64,000 bases of DNA. It comes from Aquatica leii. Taxonomy: Eukaryota > Arthropoda > Insecta > Coleoptera > Lampyridae. The stretch lies in NCBI GenBank assembly GCA_035610365.1, contig CM069432.1:236124104-236188103 (forward strand), read 5' to 3'. The notes under the pieces were generated by a model that worked only from the letters and a program-made list of their open reading frames with translations, made no database searches and had not been told where the DNA came from. Numbering within the stretch: position 1 is the first letter of the stretch; each line of letters begins with the position of its first letter. Made by a program: the position numbers and the translations under genes. Positions 47,575-58,917 of this stretch are shown here, in pieces.

Positions 47575-48721
47575 TTGGGATAGCAGCACAACATTCCTAC
47601 AAATATCGTATTTTGGTTTTAACTTCCAGCTCCATCACAAAATAAACAAATAGTATTAATTTGAGGACTAATTTCGTATGTACTTAAGAGAGGATGGACT
47701 GCTGATGGTATTTAATTGAACTTTTTGGCCTCTCAGTCCACACAAAACTATAAACATTACTAGTTGTAAGTTTTGTTTGTGAACTTCCAATCACCACAGT
47801 GAAGTTGTAAAAGTTTATTTACATACTAAAACAAGCCTTTGGATCCGGTACTTTTGGCAATTGCAAATTCTTTTGACAATCAAAAGCAAACTTCAGGATC
47901 TGCTTCTCGCATTAAACCATAAAAGCTTTTAGCTCTCGCTTTGTGGAGTTTGTTGTTTAGAATCAATTTTTGTTTGATAGAGTTCTCAGTAACAGTGTTT
48001 ATTTTCTCTTTGAACTGAAGACATAAAGAAAATATATCTGATTGTCGGTTACCAAAACCTATATTGTAGTTTCTAAAGTAACTTTGTTGATTACCACGGC
48101 AGTAATGACTCTCTGTACATCTTAACGACTTAATAAATGTTTTCATTTTTTCTTTCTTGGCGACATTTTTGTTTTTTATTCTATTTCCACCTCATGAAGT
48201 AATTGTCCAGTAACTTTAAATTTCTTTAAGGATCTCAAAACGCGGTCATTTTTATTACACAGAATTCCTAAAAGTGCCTCTTTGCAAACTTCCGTCCATG
48301 TAAAGTTTTAACTGTGTATTTAATGGTTATAGATTTTGGTTTGTTGTTCACACTATTAGTGCAGGTTCGCTTTCTCTTTGGATTGTCGATTTTACAGTAT
48401 GCAATCAAAACAGCGTCCTGTGAAATTTTTATTTTATTGGCATAAAAGGTCTTCTAAAAATATTTAATATCTCTCATTGTTAACTTTAATGTGACTCAGA
48501 TTAATATGGTTGATAGAGTTTTCCTTTGTGTCCTCACTTTAGAAATCTCGGTAATGACTTTGGCGAATACCTGTTGTAAATACTGTTACTTAATTTAAAA
48601 AAAAAATATAAAAATCAACATACCTTAGTGTTTTTGATTTAGCCCTTTTATTTTCACTTGTATTGACTGTCTTTGTTTTAGCTTTATTTCCAGAACTTTG
48701 TTTAATTGATTCGACATTCAT
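47575..48721 (-). pseudogene. Unnamed insect multicopy DDE-like protein relic, N-terminal part
   Basis: The reverse strand starts MNVESIKQSSGNKAK and passes a possible small intron (GTATGT near 48625 to an AG near 48567). It then reads FTWTEVCKEALLGILCNKND, and from 48146 an open frame MKTFIKSLRCTESHYCRGNQ, KQKLILNNKLHKARAKSFYG and EADPEVCF. Another frame continues with LQLPKVPDPKACF, INFYNFTVVIGSSQTKLTTS, VYSFVWTERPKSS, and DGAGS followed by NQNTIFVGMLCCYP, which looks like a first catalytic Asp in a DGxxxQN motif. I know this arrangement (VCK, SHYCR, YNFT, DGCxGQN, GHSxxPxD) from many unnamed repeated insect proteins. It reads like a DDE/RNase-H-fold transposase, but I cannot name the superfamily. 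Several frameshifts and stops. Confidence 0.6.
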
Positions 48722-48947
48722 CCATTATTATTACTATTATTCACTTTACACTAATTGAAATAAAACTATGAACCAAATTAGAGACACACTTCCCAAAATC
48801 TCTTTCAAGGAGCAAGAAGTTACCTGTGTTTTATAATTAAGTAGGTTTTTGAAGAGTTTTTTTTTTTTTAATAAAACAGCCATTGGTTAATTGGAACCAT
48901 TTTTTTTTTTTTTTCTTCTTCCTTTATTTTAACTTTAGATATATTTA

Positions 48948-48990
48948 GTTGACAACGTTTCGCTTATAAATTTAAGCTTTATCAAGTCTT
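48948..48990 (-). ncRNA. Decayed Penelope-type hammerhead motif
   Basis: The reverse strand reads CTTGATAAAGCTT, a short loop, AAGCGAAACGTTGTC. GAAACGTT is kept, and the stem AGCTT/AAGC-type pairing is visible, but the CTGATGA core has become CTTGATAA. Probably the end of an old Penelope copy; no coding part seen nearby. Confidence 0.45.
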
Positions 48991-49164
48991 TATACATTTA
49001 TCTGCAAAATTCATTAAGATTAACATGTGTAATAATGTAAACAGTTATTATTTTTTTTTTTTATATATAATTTTATCATGATTACCTGTGTGTTTATGCA
49101 AACCATGCGAGCCATCAAGCGAGTTATCATGTGATATTATATGTTCAGCGCATTGGTTCTGGTA

Positions 49165-49367
49165 GACATATCGCACTTTGCATGTAATTTGTACATGGAC
49201 ATGACACACTTTGCATTTCAAGGTACTTTTTACAGACGGATCACCACACTATATGTCGCACTTTGAAACTGAAATACGTTCAAAAAGATGCAGATTTAAG
49301 TGAAGAATACATAAAATTAAATAACTTGTTTTCTTAAAGTTTGTGACATGTCGCGCTTTGCATCTAT
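49165..49367 (+). repeat. Cluster of ACATRTCGCRCTTTGCAT motifs
   Basis: Four variants in 200 bp: GACATATCGCACTTTGCATG (49165), ACATGACACACTTTGCATTT (49198), ATGTCGCACTTTGAAACTG (49253) and GACATGTCGCGCTTTGCATC (49345). The last is part of a 23-bp block repeated in inverse at 41895-41917. Non-coding. Confidence 0.6.
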
Positions 49368-50086
49368 ACGTCTCATATACAGTAATGACATTTAGTCAAA
49401 CAAAGTAATGGATTTCTTGATGATGCACCCTTTGAAAACGATTGTTGGTTCGAGTTCACAAATTCGTTTTGAGTTCTTAAGATCATGACAATCTATTCTT
49501 GGTAAAAAATACTGAAACCCTTTCAAATTTGATACATTTTTTTTATATATTTACGATATAATAAATCTGCAATAATTTTTACAAAACCTAATATCAATAC
49601 ACAGTTTTGTATTTCAAAAATAATTTTTAGAGCACCGAAAAACACATTAAAGAAATGATTGGTCTATACAGGGCGAGTCAGAATATGTGGGAAGTACGAT
49701 AACTATAAATAATAGGCATAAAGTGAAGACGGTTATTTAAATAAACTTATATACTAACATGTGCAGATAAAAAGTCATTAGGCCTTCAAAGTTGGAAAAA
49801 GAATTACTTTTTTATTAATAATTTCTAAACTAACTCAATGTAATTGAGTATTTTTTGTAGTTGTTAATACGTACTTAAAAACAAAAAAACTGAAAATTTA
49901 ATGAAAATTAAATAAGCAGAAGATGGGTATTTAGAGTACTTTCAGTATTAAATCTTCTGGAACTTTTTATTCTTTTTTTTTCATTTAAAAATCGTGTTTG
50001 ATAGGAAATTTTATTTGCAAACTTTATTGTCTATTCTAAAGTATTGGTTAAACGCATCGTTTTGCTTGAAAAAATTAAAACTTAAA

Positions 50087-50425
50087 TGTGTTGGTAATAC
50101 TGCGGCGGCAGCAAGACGTTACGTACTTCTGTTCCTTAATCGTGCTATACCGAATAGGTAAGCAAAAAGATTGCATCCTAAAACAATTATTTTTACCATT
50201 TTTTTTTAGAAAAACATTTCAGGGGCTTGCGGAAAGATTAAGAGAATCCGTATCTCTCAAAAAACGAAATCAATGCTCTGGTTGTCAAAGAGATGTTATT
50301 CCTTTTTTAGAAGAAATTATATTGGATAAACGATCATCCTGACAGTACGACACGAATTTCTCTAAAGTTCAATGTTTCTCAACCACGAGTGGTTCGTCTT
50401 CTAAAACAACTTTTTATTTATTTAC
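50087..50425 (+). pseudogene. Transposase N-terminal exons of long-TIR element
   Basis: Exon 1 (to 50157): KCVGNTAAAARRYVLLF, then NRAIPNR. Exon 2 (from 50210): KTFQGLAERLRESVSLKKRN and QRDVIPFLEEIIL, then after one frameshift near 50330 DHPDSTTRISLKFNVSQPRV, VRLLKQ. This is the two-helix DNA-binding half of insect mariner/Tc3-like transposases (pattern Y..rFPNR..P..ktF..l..RLRE.Gs). The right inverted repeat starts immediately after; the DDE domain is absent. With the intron removed the frame crosses PNR/KTF exactly as in relatives. Such a product could bind ends but not cut. Confidence 0.75.
50158..50209 (+). other. Candidate 52-bp spliceosomal intron
   Basis: Starts GTAAGC, ends in a T-rich tract and TTTTTTTTAG. 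Removing it joins CCGAATAG to AAAAACATTT and restores the conserved PNRKTF sequence in frame. Confidence 0.75.
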
Positions 50426-50829
50426 AGCAAAACGATGCGTTTAATCAAAGCTTTATAAGAGACCAAAAAGTTTACGAATAAAATTTTCTATCAAAACCTT
50501 TTTTTAAATGAAAAAAAAAAACTTTAAAATCAAAAAGTTCCATAGGATTTAACAGTGGAGGTACTCTAAAAATCCATCTTCTGATTATTTAATTTTCATT
50601 AAATTTTCACATTTTTTTTTGTTTTTAAGTACTCGTTAAGAACTACAAAAAATAGTCGATCACATTTAATTAGTTTAGAAGTTAACAAAAAAGTATTTTT
50701 TTTTCTTTGAAGACCTAATAAGTTTTTACCTGTGCATGCTAGGATATAAGTTTATTTAAACAATCGTCTTTATTTTATGCCTATTATTTATAGTTATTGT
50801 ACATCCCACATATTCTGATTCACCCTGTA

Positions 50830-53559
50830 TACGTATTTCTTGTGGTTTTATTTCTATTTCTTAATTACAAAAGCTTTTTTTCTGTAACAGTATGATTATA
50901 ATATGTTAAATAACTTTAAGGTTCACCGTTAATCTTTTATAGGAAATCATTTTCCAGATTATGAACAATACTAAATTGAGACCATCAAATAGAAAATTTT
51001 AATCATCAGCAGTTGTACTGTCAGATCTAAACAAGAAAAACAAATAAGACGTTTTTTACTAGTTGTACGCAAACATTAAGCTGTTGAAAGGAATGGCATT
51101 AACTTCGGTGTTGAAAATAATCCATAAAATATAGTTAGAAAGTAAGATCTTGAAACAGTTTTTATTATTCCTTCCGACTACTTGAGATTATTGGATCGTA
51201 TGAATACGATGAATAAATAATCATACCCGTAAGTCTTATTATTCTGATATCGACCGGACAATAAGTAACCTTATCGTTAATGTCAAGACGTGTTGTGGAC
51301 AAAACTTTAAGAAAGAATAAGAATAAGCAAGTACGGAAAATCGAGGATTAAGTACTAATTAAAACGGCTTAATTTATCTCATATAAATAGATAACTAAAT
51401 AAATATTTGATAACTTCGTTAATAAATACTTTCTAAAAATGTAAAGATGAAAATTCCTGAAATCTTGTTTAAATTTATTGTATTTTTTATCATGAATGAC
51501 AAGATAACATTGGTAATATAAAGTCGCTATCTTATCTTTAATGTAGAATGTCAAAAACACCATGATGAGTTTTCATGCAAAAAATGCTATTTTCTACTAA
51601 TTATGTACGTGTGATAATTAACTTTAATTGCAAATCAGGCGCATAAAGATAAACAGCGTCTTCTAAAAAAAAATAATTCTTCGAATTTTATTATTTTACA
51701 AACAGTGCATATCACATATTTATCAACAAGAAAATGCTAATACCGATGTATTCAAAACGCGTAAAAAATATGACATACTTACATGTGTTTACCATGTAGC
51801 GACTATAAAAGACATAAGTTTAAATTTAGCTTTAGAAACAACTCGTAGAACAAAGCCAATGCAATGTAAAGCTAAAATAACCTAAATGCATTAATGCTTT
51901 TTGTCTTTGAAATTTTAAGAAAAAATATTTTTTAACGCACATAAAGGCTGTGCAGACTATGTAAATAAGTAAGATTCTCTCGATTTGCAAATTTTCGATT
52001 TAAAATGGTAATTATTCTCAGAAGTTCATTTAGGGTTAAAACATACAATTGTTGTAAATGTTTCTACTAGTTAGCCTACTTTAATCCTGTAGATTGATTG
52101 ATTATTCAGCTTATTTTAGTAAAAATTAGGCACTTAATAGAGCACGTAGAAAAAAATATGTTGACCTCACAAGGTTAAGGAAGTACATTAATTGAAAATT
52201 AGGCGCACGCCTACTTTGGCTTTATTGTTCGCATTATAAAAATTTCCTTTCGAATTGTACATGTGGTCTAAAAATATGTAATTTAATCACCTGGACAATA
52301 GATTTAATTGATATTTATTGATACAATTTTATTGTCGCTAACCTACTATGTAGTATAACTAAAATTTTAGGATTCTGCATTAGCAAACGCCTACATTATT
52401 ATCTTCTATCTTCAAAGATTAGTGTAAATTTTTTGTAGTTTTATATTTAATGTTTTTTTTTATAAGAAATCTACATGTAACAATCTTACGGTTCCTATAT
52501 TGAATCTAAAAAAAAACTATTACGTTGAAGATATGCACAAAATGTTACTGTAATACTACCGTATATGGTGTTTTGTCATTATAACCACTACCTCAAATTC
52601 TTCCGATTACTCAAATAATATCGTAATGGTGCATCTATACGGGTTGATTATTCTTCTATTTCTGGAATTATAACATACTCATATGTACTAGTTTAGTTTA
52701 ATTTATCATGAAGAGAAACATGAGCAGTCTTCTCGGTCTTCTGTTCTTTCGGTAATCTATCGATACCTCTGGTAGTCATTCGTCTCTCATTCTCATCACG
52801 TCTGCTTATTTCGCTCTTCTATACTCTCATTCTGTTTTTTCGTCTGAAGGTTCTAAAATAAAAAATATATATAAATACTACTATAGTGAATAGAGTGAAT
52901 TTATGTCAGGCTCAAGGTTTGTGAGTAGCAACCGCAAATCCCCACCAGTACTAATTTCTAGTCGTTTTTTTTGTGACAAGACAAGACGGCATTAAATCCA
53001 CGTTATAAGTAGCAAACAAATCTTCATCTCTTTTTACGTAGTAGATGCATCGTCAATCCCAAGCTTTTCTTTTTTTTTGAGTTTAATTATTTTGTTTTCT
53101 TTTTTTTATTTTGCTTCTTCAATATTGTCCGTCTGCCACGTTTCCTTTTAAGATTTTATCAGAATTTTGATAGACGTCAATTAATTGTAGTTTTATCATT
53201 TAATTTATTGACATGTATATTCTCTAATATTTCTTCCTTTTTGGTTCATGTGTATTTATGATTATATTAGACAGAAATGATTGTTGTAATTATGAAATGA
53301 ACCAAACTACATTTTGATGTGCTCAACGAAAGTTGTAGTAACTAAAATTTATTAGTTAAACGAGTATTAAAATTCAGAAAATGTCAATGTGGAGCAAAGT
53401 AAAGCAAAATACAGACAAACACTTTAAAACACAAAATATATTTTTTTAACATAATAAAAGAAAAGTATTTGATAGTCAATCGGTTGGCAAGCCTCAGGGC
53501 GTACTAAAAATTGCAATTGGTTGCATATTTAGAAAGAAGAACTATAATGTTTTAAAGTA
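50830..53559. other. AT-rich non-coding stretch
   Basis: About 2.7 kb without recognisable coding, repeat or RNA features. 52700-52860 is more CT-rich, with repeated CTC/TCT, but shows no clear period. Confidence 0.45.
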
Positions 53560-55340
53560 AACAGTATATGGTAGTCTTTTTCATTCTCTATTTCTGGTTT
53601 TACATTTTCTGTTTCATCTATAACTTTGAAGGATTCATAAAAGGCATGGCACCTAGTAGGTGCTTTTTCTGTATAACACAGGAAAAAATTTTTAAATAAC
53701 TGCTCTAAGCAAGCATTTAAAACAACGTCCTTCTAGTTTCCCGCTTCTTTTAAAATCCTGTACTTAGAATATATATAATCATACTTAAAATACGCCGTTT
53801 TAGATTCACTTGGTAAAAATTTTGTTTCTTATCTGGCTAACTTTAAAAGGCTAATTTTCTGTATCAGTTCTCCAGGATTCGAAACTTTTTGAAATTTAAA
53901 AAGTCAGTTTGTGACATTTCGATTACATTATAGCTTTGTTCTGTTGTTTTGGCCATTCTAATAAGGACAATCTACTGTTCAGGCACGTATAGAAATGTCT
54001 GTCGTTTCTTGGCACATTCAACGACAGCATGCATTGTATCTCCCTTATTTTAGGTATGCTCTTCCTCCGGAAACCCATGTATAATTTTGATTTGAAAAAA
54101 CGAAGATGCATAAAACCACATAGCAAATATAATTTTGTTGCCGTTTTAACCACCGCAATTGCCGGAATATAATATTACCTTTGTAACACCGTTACTTCTT
54201 TGAACATATAAAACTTTCCATAAGCAACTTGCCACTTAGTTTGGACCTCTCTTAGCAATCTGTTCGTGCCATACATAACTAACTGTAGGTCGAGTATTTG
54301 CTTAATTACATTGGATTGTAGGATAGCACTTTTTGTAGGTTAAAACAGGTAACACACAGTGCCTAGTCGTCTATTCAGTTTTCTTGGTCGACATCCTTTA
54401 GATTTCTAATTACGGTTTAATTTTTTAAGTGTTCTTCATAAGATTATTGTAACTCTAACTTTTTTGAAGTATATACCAAACATTTTTTACCTTGTTTTTT
54501 TTCGATTTACAAAATCAGAGATTGTACTGTTCATTAAATATATTTATATATTGCCTTAAAGTGGCGCGTTGTTAAATATCGTTGAGAGTACAAAGTTCTT
54601 TATAAAAAAAGCTTAATTATTCTTCTAAGTATATTTTTATTGGAATCTTTTCTAATATAATAAGTTGGTACTTTTGAAAAGAGGTTAATGTGATTTCTTA
54701 CACTGTTCTTAAGATTGTTGCTTATGACAGTAGGGCGATTATTTTGTCTTCGACATAGATCAGAAGACGCGTCTTGTACCTTTGACACAGCCGTCGTGCT
54801 CAAGGCTTTGAAAGGCTTAAAGTATTTAAAAACATCGTAATATATACTTTTTTTCAACATCTCCCGTTTCGAGAAAATATTCTCTGCTGTATTGTCCTTC
54901 TTGACTGCTTAGCATCTGAGACAGTCACCTGTTTCTTTGCTTTTTGATGTGCAAATCTAGTAATGTATTCTCACTGACTGGTATCATCTTCTAAGTTCCA
55001 GAAGTCAGTGAACGTTGCTTTTCTTGCGTCTTCAGTAATATTTTCATAACACTTCAATCTACAACACCGCCCAGTTTTCTTTGTGTTATTGTGTTTTCTT
55101 TTCTACTTTCGTGTTGTAAACAAAGATTTAATAGCTTTATTGATTTAACATTCTTTTTCTCGTTTTGTTTGTTTTTTCTTTAGCCTTGATTGTACGCTTC
55201 CTTTAGGCTTAGTTGAAGTTGGATTATCGTCAGAGTTATCACCAAAAGGATTTTCTTCTAATTGCTCAGATTCTAAACTAATGTTTATATTTTCTGTTTC
55301 TCTTTTGGCACTTTTACAGAAACAAGCTGAAATTCACGTA
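53560..55340 (-). pseudogene. Unnamed insect multicopy DDE-like protein relic, full span
   Basis: Reverse-strand pieces in order: acidic ESEQLEENPFGDNSDDNPTS, a Lys-rich stretch, CCRLKCYENITEDARKATFT, DFWNLEDDTSQ, MFLNTLSLSKP, NNLKNSVRNHINLFSKVPTY then YIRKDSNKN (equivalent to the SHYCR motif), VSYVWHEQIAKRGPN and CLWKVLYV, NCGG then NGNKIIFAMWFYAS (first catalytic block, its Asp lost), HGFPEEEHT then NKGDTMHAVVECAKKRQTFL (second block: Asp kept), YVPEQ, RMAKTTEQSYNVIEMSQTDF and LNFKKF. Same architecture as the relic at 47575-48721, but a different subfamily (GHTQNxGDxxH rather than GHSxxPPD). Many stops and frameshifts. Confidence 0.65.
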
Positions 55341-55546
55341 AATTAACGTTTTATCCTATAAACATTCTAGATCCAGAACATACCATTTCAACTTCAGTAA
55401 AATTTAGCAGCTTTTCGGAAGCCAAAGCTGAAAAAAAAACCTAAAAAAGTAGTCGAGTGTTATTAAAGCTGTTATCTACCTCGGTTAAATCACTAATTCA
55501 AACTTACTTTCATTTTGTTTAAAAACTTCCTGTGTCTTCTGGACAA

Positions 55547-57600
55547 TTAACCTTTCGGAAGTCGCGCGCGGACTGTCGCTCCACACCTTAAGTAATTTTG
55601 TGCTCTTTCTAAAACTCTCTGCCCAAGGCGTTCGCGCCGCTAAGTATCTTTCAGCCGTGGCGTATTAAATTAGCAGTAGCACACGACTTGTCAATTAGTG
55701 CATTTGTTTTCTAAATATTTACGTATACGAACTGTGAGTTCGCACGCGACCGTTTGTGGTAAATTTTTTGAGTGTGAATTTTTATATAGATTCCAAAAAA
55801 GGTGAGTTTTTGAATTTTTTTGTTTTGAAGAAAAAAAATAAAATAAATTAATATAAATTAAATGGTAATTAATAACAAATAAATATGTTAAGTATCGGCG
55901 TTTTTTAAGATGTCTTGTCCTTGGGAAAAAGAACAGGCCCGTCTAAACCAACTAATGCTTTAGTGTCTAGAGGAGAGCGACAATGAGCCCGATATTCAAT
56001 TTGATGACCATGAAGAGAAGACTATTTGGAAAGGCAAGACCTGAACAGTGCCCCTGAGCAAGATATATCGGATTTGGAAGAGTATTTTGAAAGAGGAACG
56101 CAACCTATGTTTGTGGGTAAAGATGGCACTACAAATTGGGACAAGTATATTCTCAACAAAAATGTGAAAACCAGATCGCAAAATTTAATAAGCCATCTTC
56201 CTGGGGTAAAAGTAGGCACCAAGAAGCTAAAATCAGAACTTGTAATTTCAAAGTATTTTTTTACCAATAAAATTTTACATTCTATAGTTTACTAGTTTAA
56301 TACTTTTACAAATATACATATTCAATCAGTTAGATTAAATTATGAGCGCGAGAGGGACGCCAGAGATACAGATATTGTGGAAATTCAATCACCTATTGGT
56401 CTATTATACTTGGCAGGAGTTTTAAAATCAAATCGCCTAAATCTGAAAGAAATATAAACGAAAAATGCCACAGGAGTGGAACTATTTAGGTTGACCATGT
56501 CGGAACGCAGATTTCGATTCCTTTTAATTCATTTGCGATTTGACAATTTGGAAACCAGGGAGGACAGCAAGCAATTGGACAAGTTAGCTGCCATTAAACA
56601 CATTTTTGACAATGTTGTAAATAATTTCAAAAGCGCTTATACACCATTTGAGTTTGTTACAACTGACGAAAAATTAGAAGCGTTTAGGAGACGAAGTAAT
56701 TTTAGACAATACATTCCTATTAAACCCAACAAATATGGGATTAAAACTTTTGCTTTGGCAGATTTCAAGACATTACTTTGAATATGGAAGTATATGTAGG
56801 CAAGCAACCTAACGGACCATATGAATGTAGCAACTCACCAACTGCAGTAGTACAAAGATTGTGCCAACCAATCAAAGGAACCAATCGCAATGTGACTGTA
56901 GACAACTGGTTAACTAATATTGAGTTATTAGGGTCACTTTACGAAGATTAGTTTACTCTTTTAGGCACTGTTAGGAAGAATTAAAAAAAAATTACCACTA
57001 GAATTTTCACGACCATCGCTTCGCCCAGTTGCCTCTAGTATGTTTGCTTTCAGGAAAAATTGTACACTGGTATATTGTATACCAAAAAAAATGTGCTAGT
57101 TTTATCAAGTATGCATTATGATGACAAAACTGTGCCCGAAATACAAGGAGATGGCCAATGGTTATATTCTACTCTTTACTAAAACTCACTGGAATAAACT
57201 CTTATGTAATTTATTCAATGAACAACGATGGTACATTACGACGAAGGAATTTTCTACGAGCCCTATCTTTTCAATTGGTAGAAGAACATATTCGCCGACG
57301 TGCTACTCAATCTATTTGAAGGGTTATGCAACTAACCATTAACGAAATTTTTGGACGGGAAACTCCTAGATCAGATCCCGTACCGGCTGGACAACGAGGT
57401 CGTTGTTCTTATTGCGGCCGACGAAAAAATAGGCCCTCACGTTATTCTTGCACACTGCAGTACAGAATATAACGCACTTAACATCACTTCTAAAAAATGC
57501 AGCAGTAACTTCGTATTACAGCGCCTTCTACTGATTTTTTTTTACTACGAAGACAGTAGTATCTGAATATACTGAATTATTTAGCGCAGGAGAAGTTTTT
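55547..57600 (+). pseudogene. piggyBac transposase relic, full span
   Basis: A TTAA at 55547-55550 followed by CCTTTCGGAAGTCGCGCGCG is the likely left end. Coding starts at ATG 55910 (MSCPWEKEQARLNQL). Blocks: ESDNEPDIQFDDHEEKTIW, FVGKDGTTNWDKYILNKNVK, TRSQNLISHLPGVKV, GLLYLAGVLKS, GVELFRLTMSERRFRFLLIH, LRFDNLETREDSKQLDKLAA, FVTTDEKLEAFRRRSNFRQY (first catalytic Asp), IPIKPNKYGIKTFALADFKT, KLPLEFSRPSLRPVASSMFA, and EEHIRRRATQSI, then GQRGRCSYCGRRKNRPSRYS, the C-terminal finger. 56476-56781 is open for 101 codons; elsewhere about a dozen frameshifts or stops. The least decayed of the four piggyBac relics. Right end not found. Confidence 0.88.
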
Positions 57601-58789
57601 GTTTGAGTTACTATCGAACTAAAACTAAAAAATTTCCAGAAGTAACTCCAAATGTCAAAATGTTAGATTATTGTTCCATATATGTTTAAATAATGTGTTT
57701 TTGTATTGCTTCATAGTGTGTTATATGTTTGTAGAATTTCTTACTTAGTAAGGACAGTTCTTGCATCCCAGCCTTTCTTCAAAATACCGCTAAACAGAAA
57801 GAACCAATGCAGTAGTTTAGTGCTTACTTATCATTTTTGAATTTAGCCATTAATTAAAAGGTCAATGCAGTATTAGCTTTAAATTGTAACGGAGTAGCTA
57901 AATAGTAGTAAAGAATTCAACTAAAAGCTTACTAATTCTTAAATTTCTTCGTCCCCATAGTACGTTTTGGGTTACACGATCTATAAACTCATTTTTAACG
58001 GTTGGTGTACTATCAAACCGAAAATTTTAAAACTAATGAAAAACAGAACGTACTTTTTTTATTTATTTTTAGTTAACGCAATATGTTTGGATGACATTCA
58101 TTTTAAATTTAAAAAAAAATGAAGAAATCAATCAGTATTTTGACATAAAAAATTCATATAATAGAAGTATTGAAGAATGACAGTAATTTTATACTATACG
58201 AGTAGTTAATAAATTGGTATTAAGGGAATAAGTTAAAATGGATAATTAACTGTTTTTCTTGATAAAAATTAACCCGGTCAAGAAGTAACACAAAAGTTTT
58301 TCATCTTCCAAAAGTATTCAGAAATACCTTTTCGCTATACATCAATCGGCCAGCGGTAGGCTTGGCGGATGATTTAAAAATAAATAATACAAAATTCTTG
58401 AAGACCTGAAATTGTGAGAAGAATCGAAGAATGAAAAGAATCGGTCTGTTTTAAGTGAATGACGATTCTTTTTCGTGGATCGTTCTTTATTTCTGTCCAC
58501 TCGAATAAACCATAAAATGTTTATCAAAAGTATAAAGCTATTAAGTAAGCAATTCTTAAGAAATGTGTTTATAGTAGAAACGTAGTAGCTGAACGAATGC
58601 TTGGATAAAATATCAGAACGCTAGTACAAGTTTATCGTTCAAATGATTCGTTCGTTCGGATTGCTTCGAATTGTTATAGTAAATACTAGAAATAAATAAA
58701 GTTAGTGTCTCAAATTAAGAGTTAGGTTGTTCTAGCAGATTTGGAGACAATGTATGGCATTTTCCATTTGTTCTCTTGCATAATAGTAT
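57601..58789. other. AT-rich spacer
   Basis: Should contain the right end of the piggyBac element, but no TTAA-adjacent match to the left end was seen. Nothing else recognised. Confidence 0.4.
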
Positions 58790-58913
58790 ATTATATATCA
58801 AGGTTGAGAAGTGCATCATTATAACCTAAGCGATAGATTATATCGCGAGACGCGAAGCGTCGAGGGATATAAATCGCGCAGGTTATAATGAACTTCCCAA
58901 CCGTGTTATATAT
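58790..58913. repeat. 124-bp imperfect hairpin
   Basis: Left arm TTATATATCAAGGTTGAGAA to CATTATAACCT, right arm AGGTTATAATG to GTGTTATATATA, closing on an apex GACGC-GAA-GCGTC (58849-58861). Inner stem blocks such as GCGAT, ATTATATC and CG also pair. Whether it is a fold-back MITE or is transcribed as a stem-loop cannot be told. Confidence 0.7.
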
Positions 58914-58917
58914 ACAA

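Larger units (their letters stand above)
49669..50827 (+). mobile_element. Internally deleted long-TIR mariner-type element
   Basis: 1159 bp between TA dinucleotides (49667-49668 and 50828-50829). Ends: CAGGGCGAGTCAGAATATGT against, reverse-complemented, CAGGGTGAATCAGAATATGT. The inverted repeats run about 410 bp inward on each side (to near 50080, and from near 50430), with shared blocks such as TATAAATAATAGGCATAAA, TTAAATAAACTTATAT and CAGAAGATGG. The 340 bp between carry only the N-terminal part of a transposase. A different family from the 14.6-kb element by end sequence, but the same architecture. Confidence 0.85.

Noticed and set aside
49446..49457. GGTTCGAGTTC as a tRNA B box
   Set aside because: No A box, acceptor stem or anticodon arm upstream.
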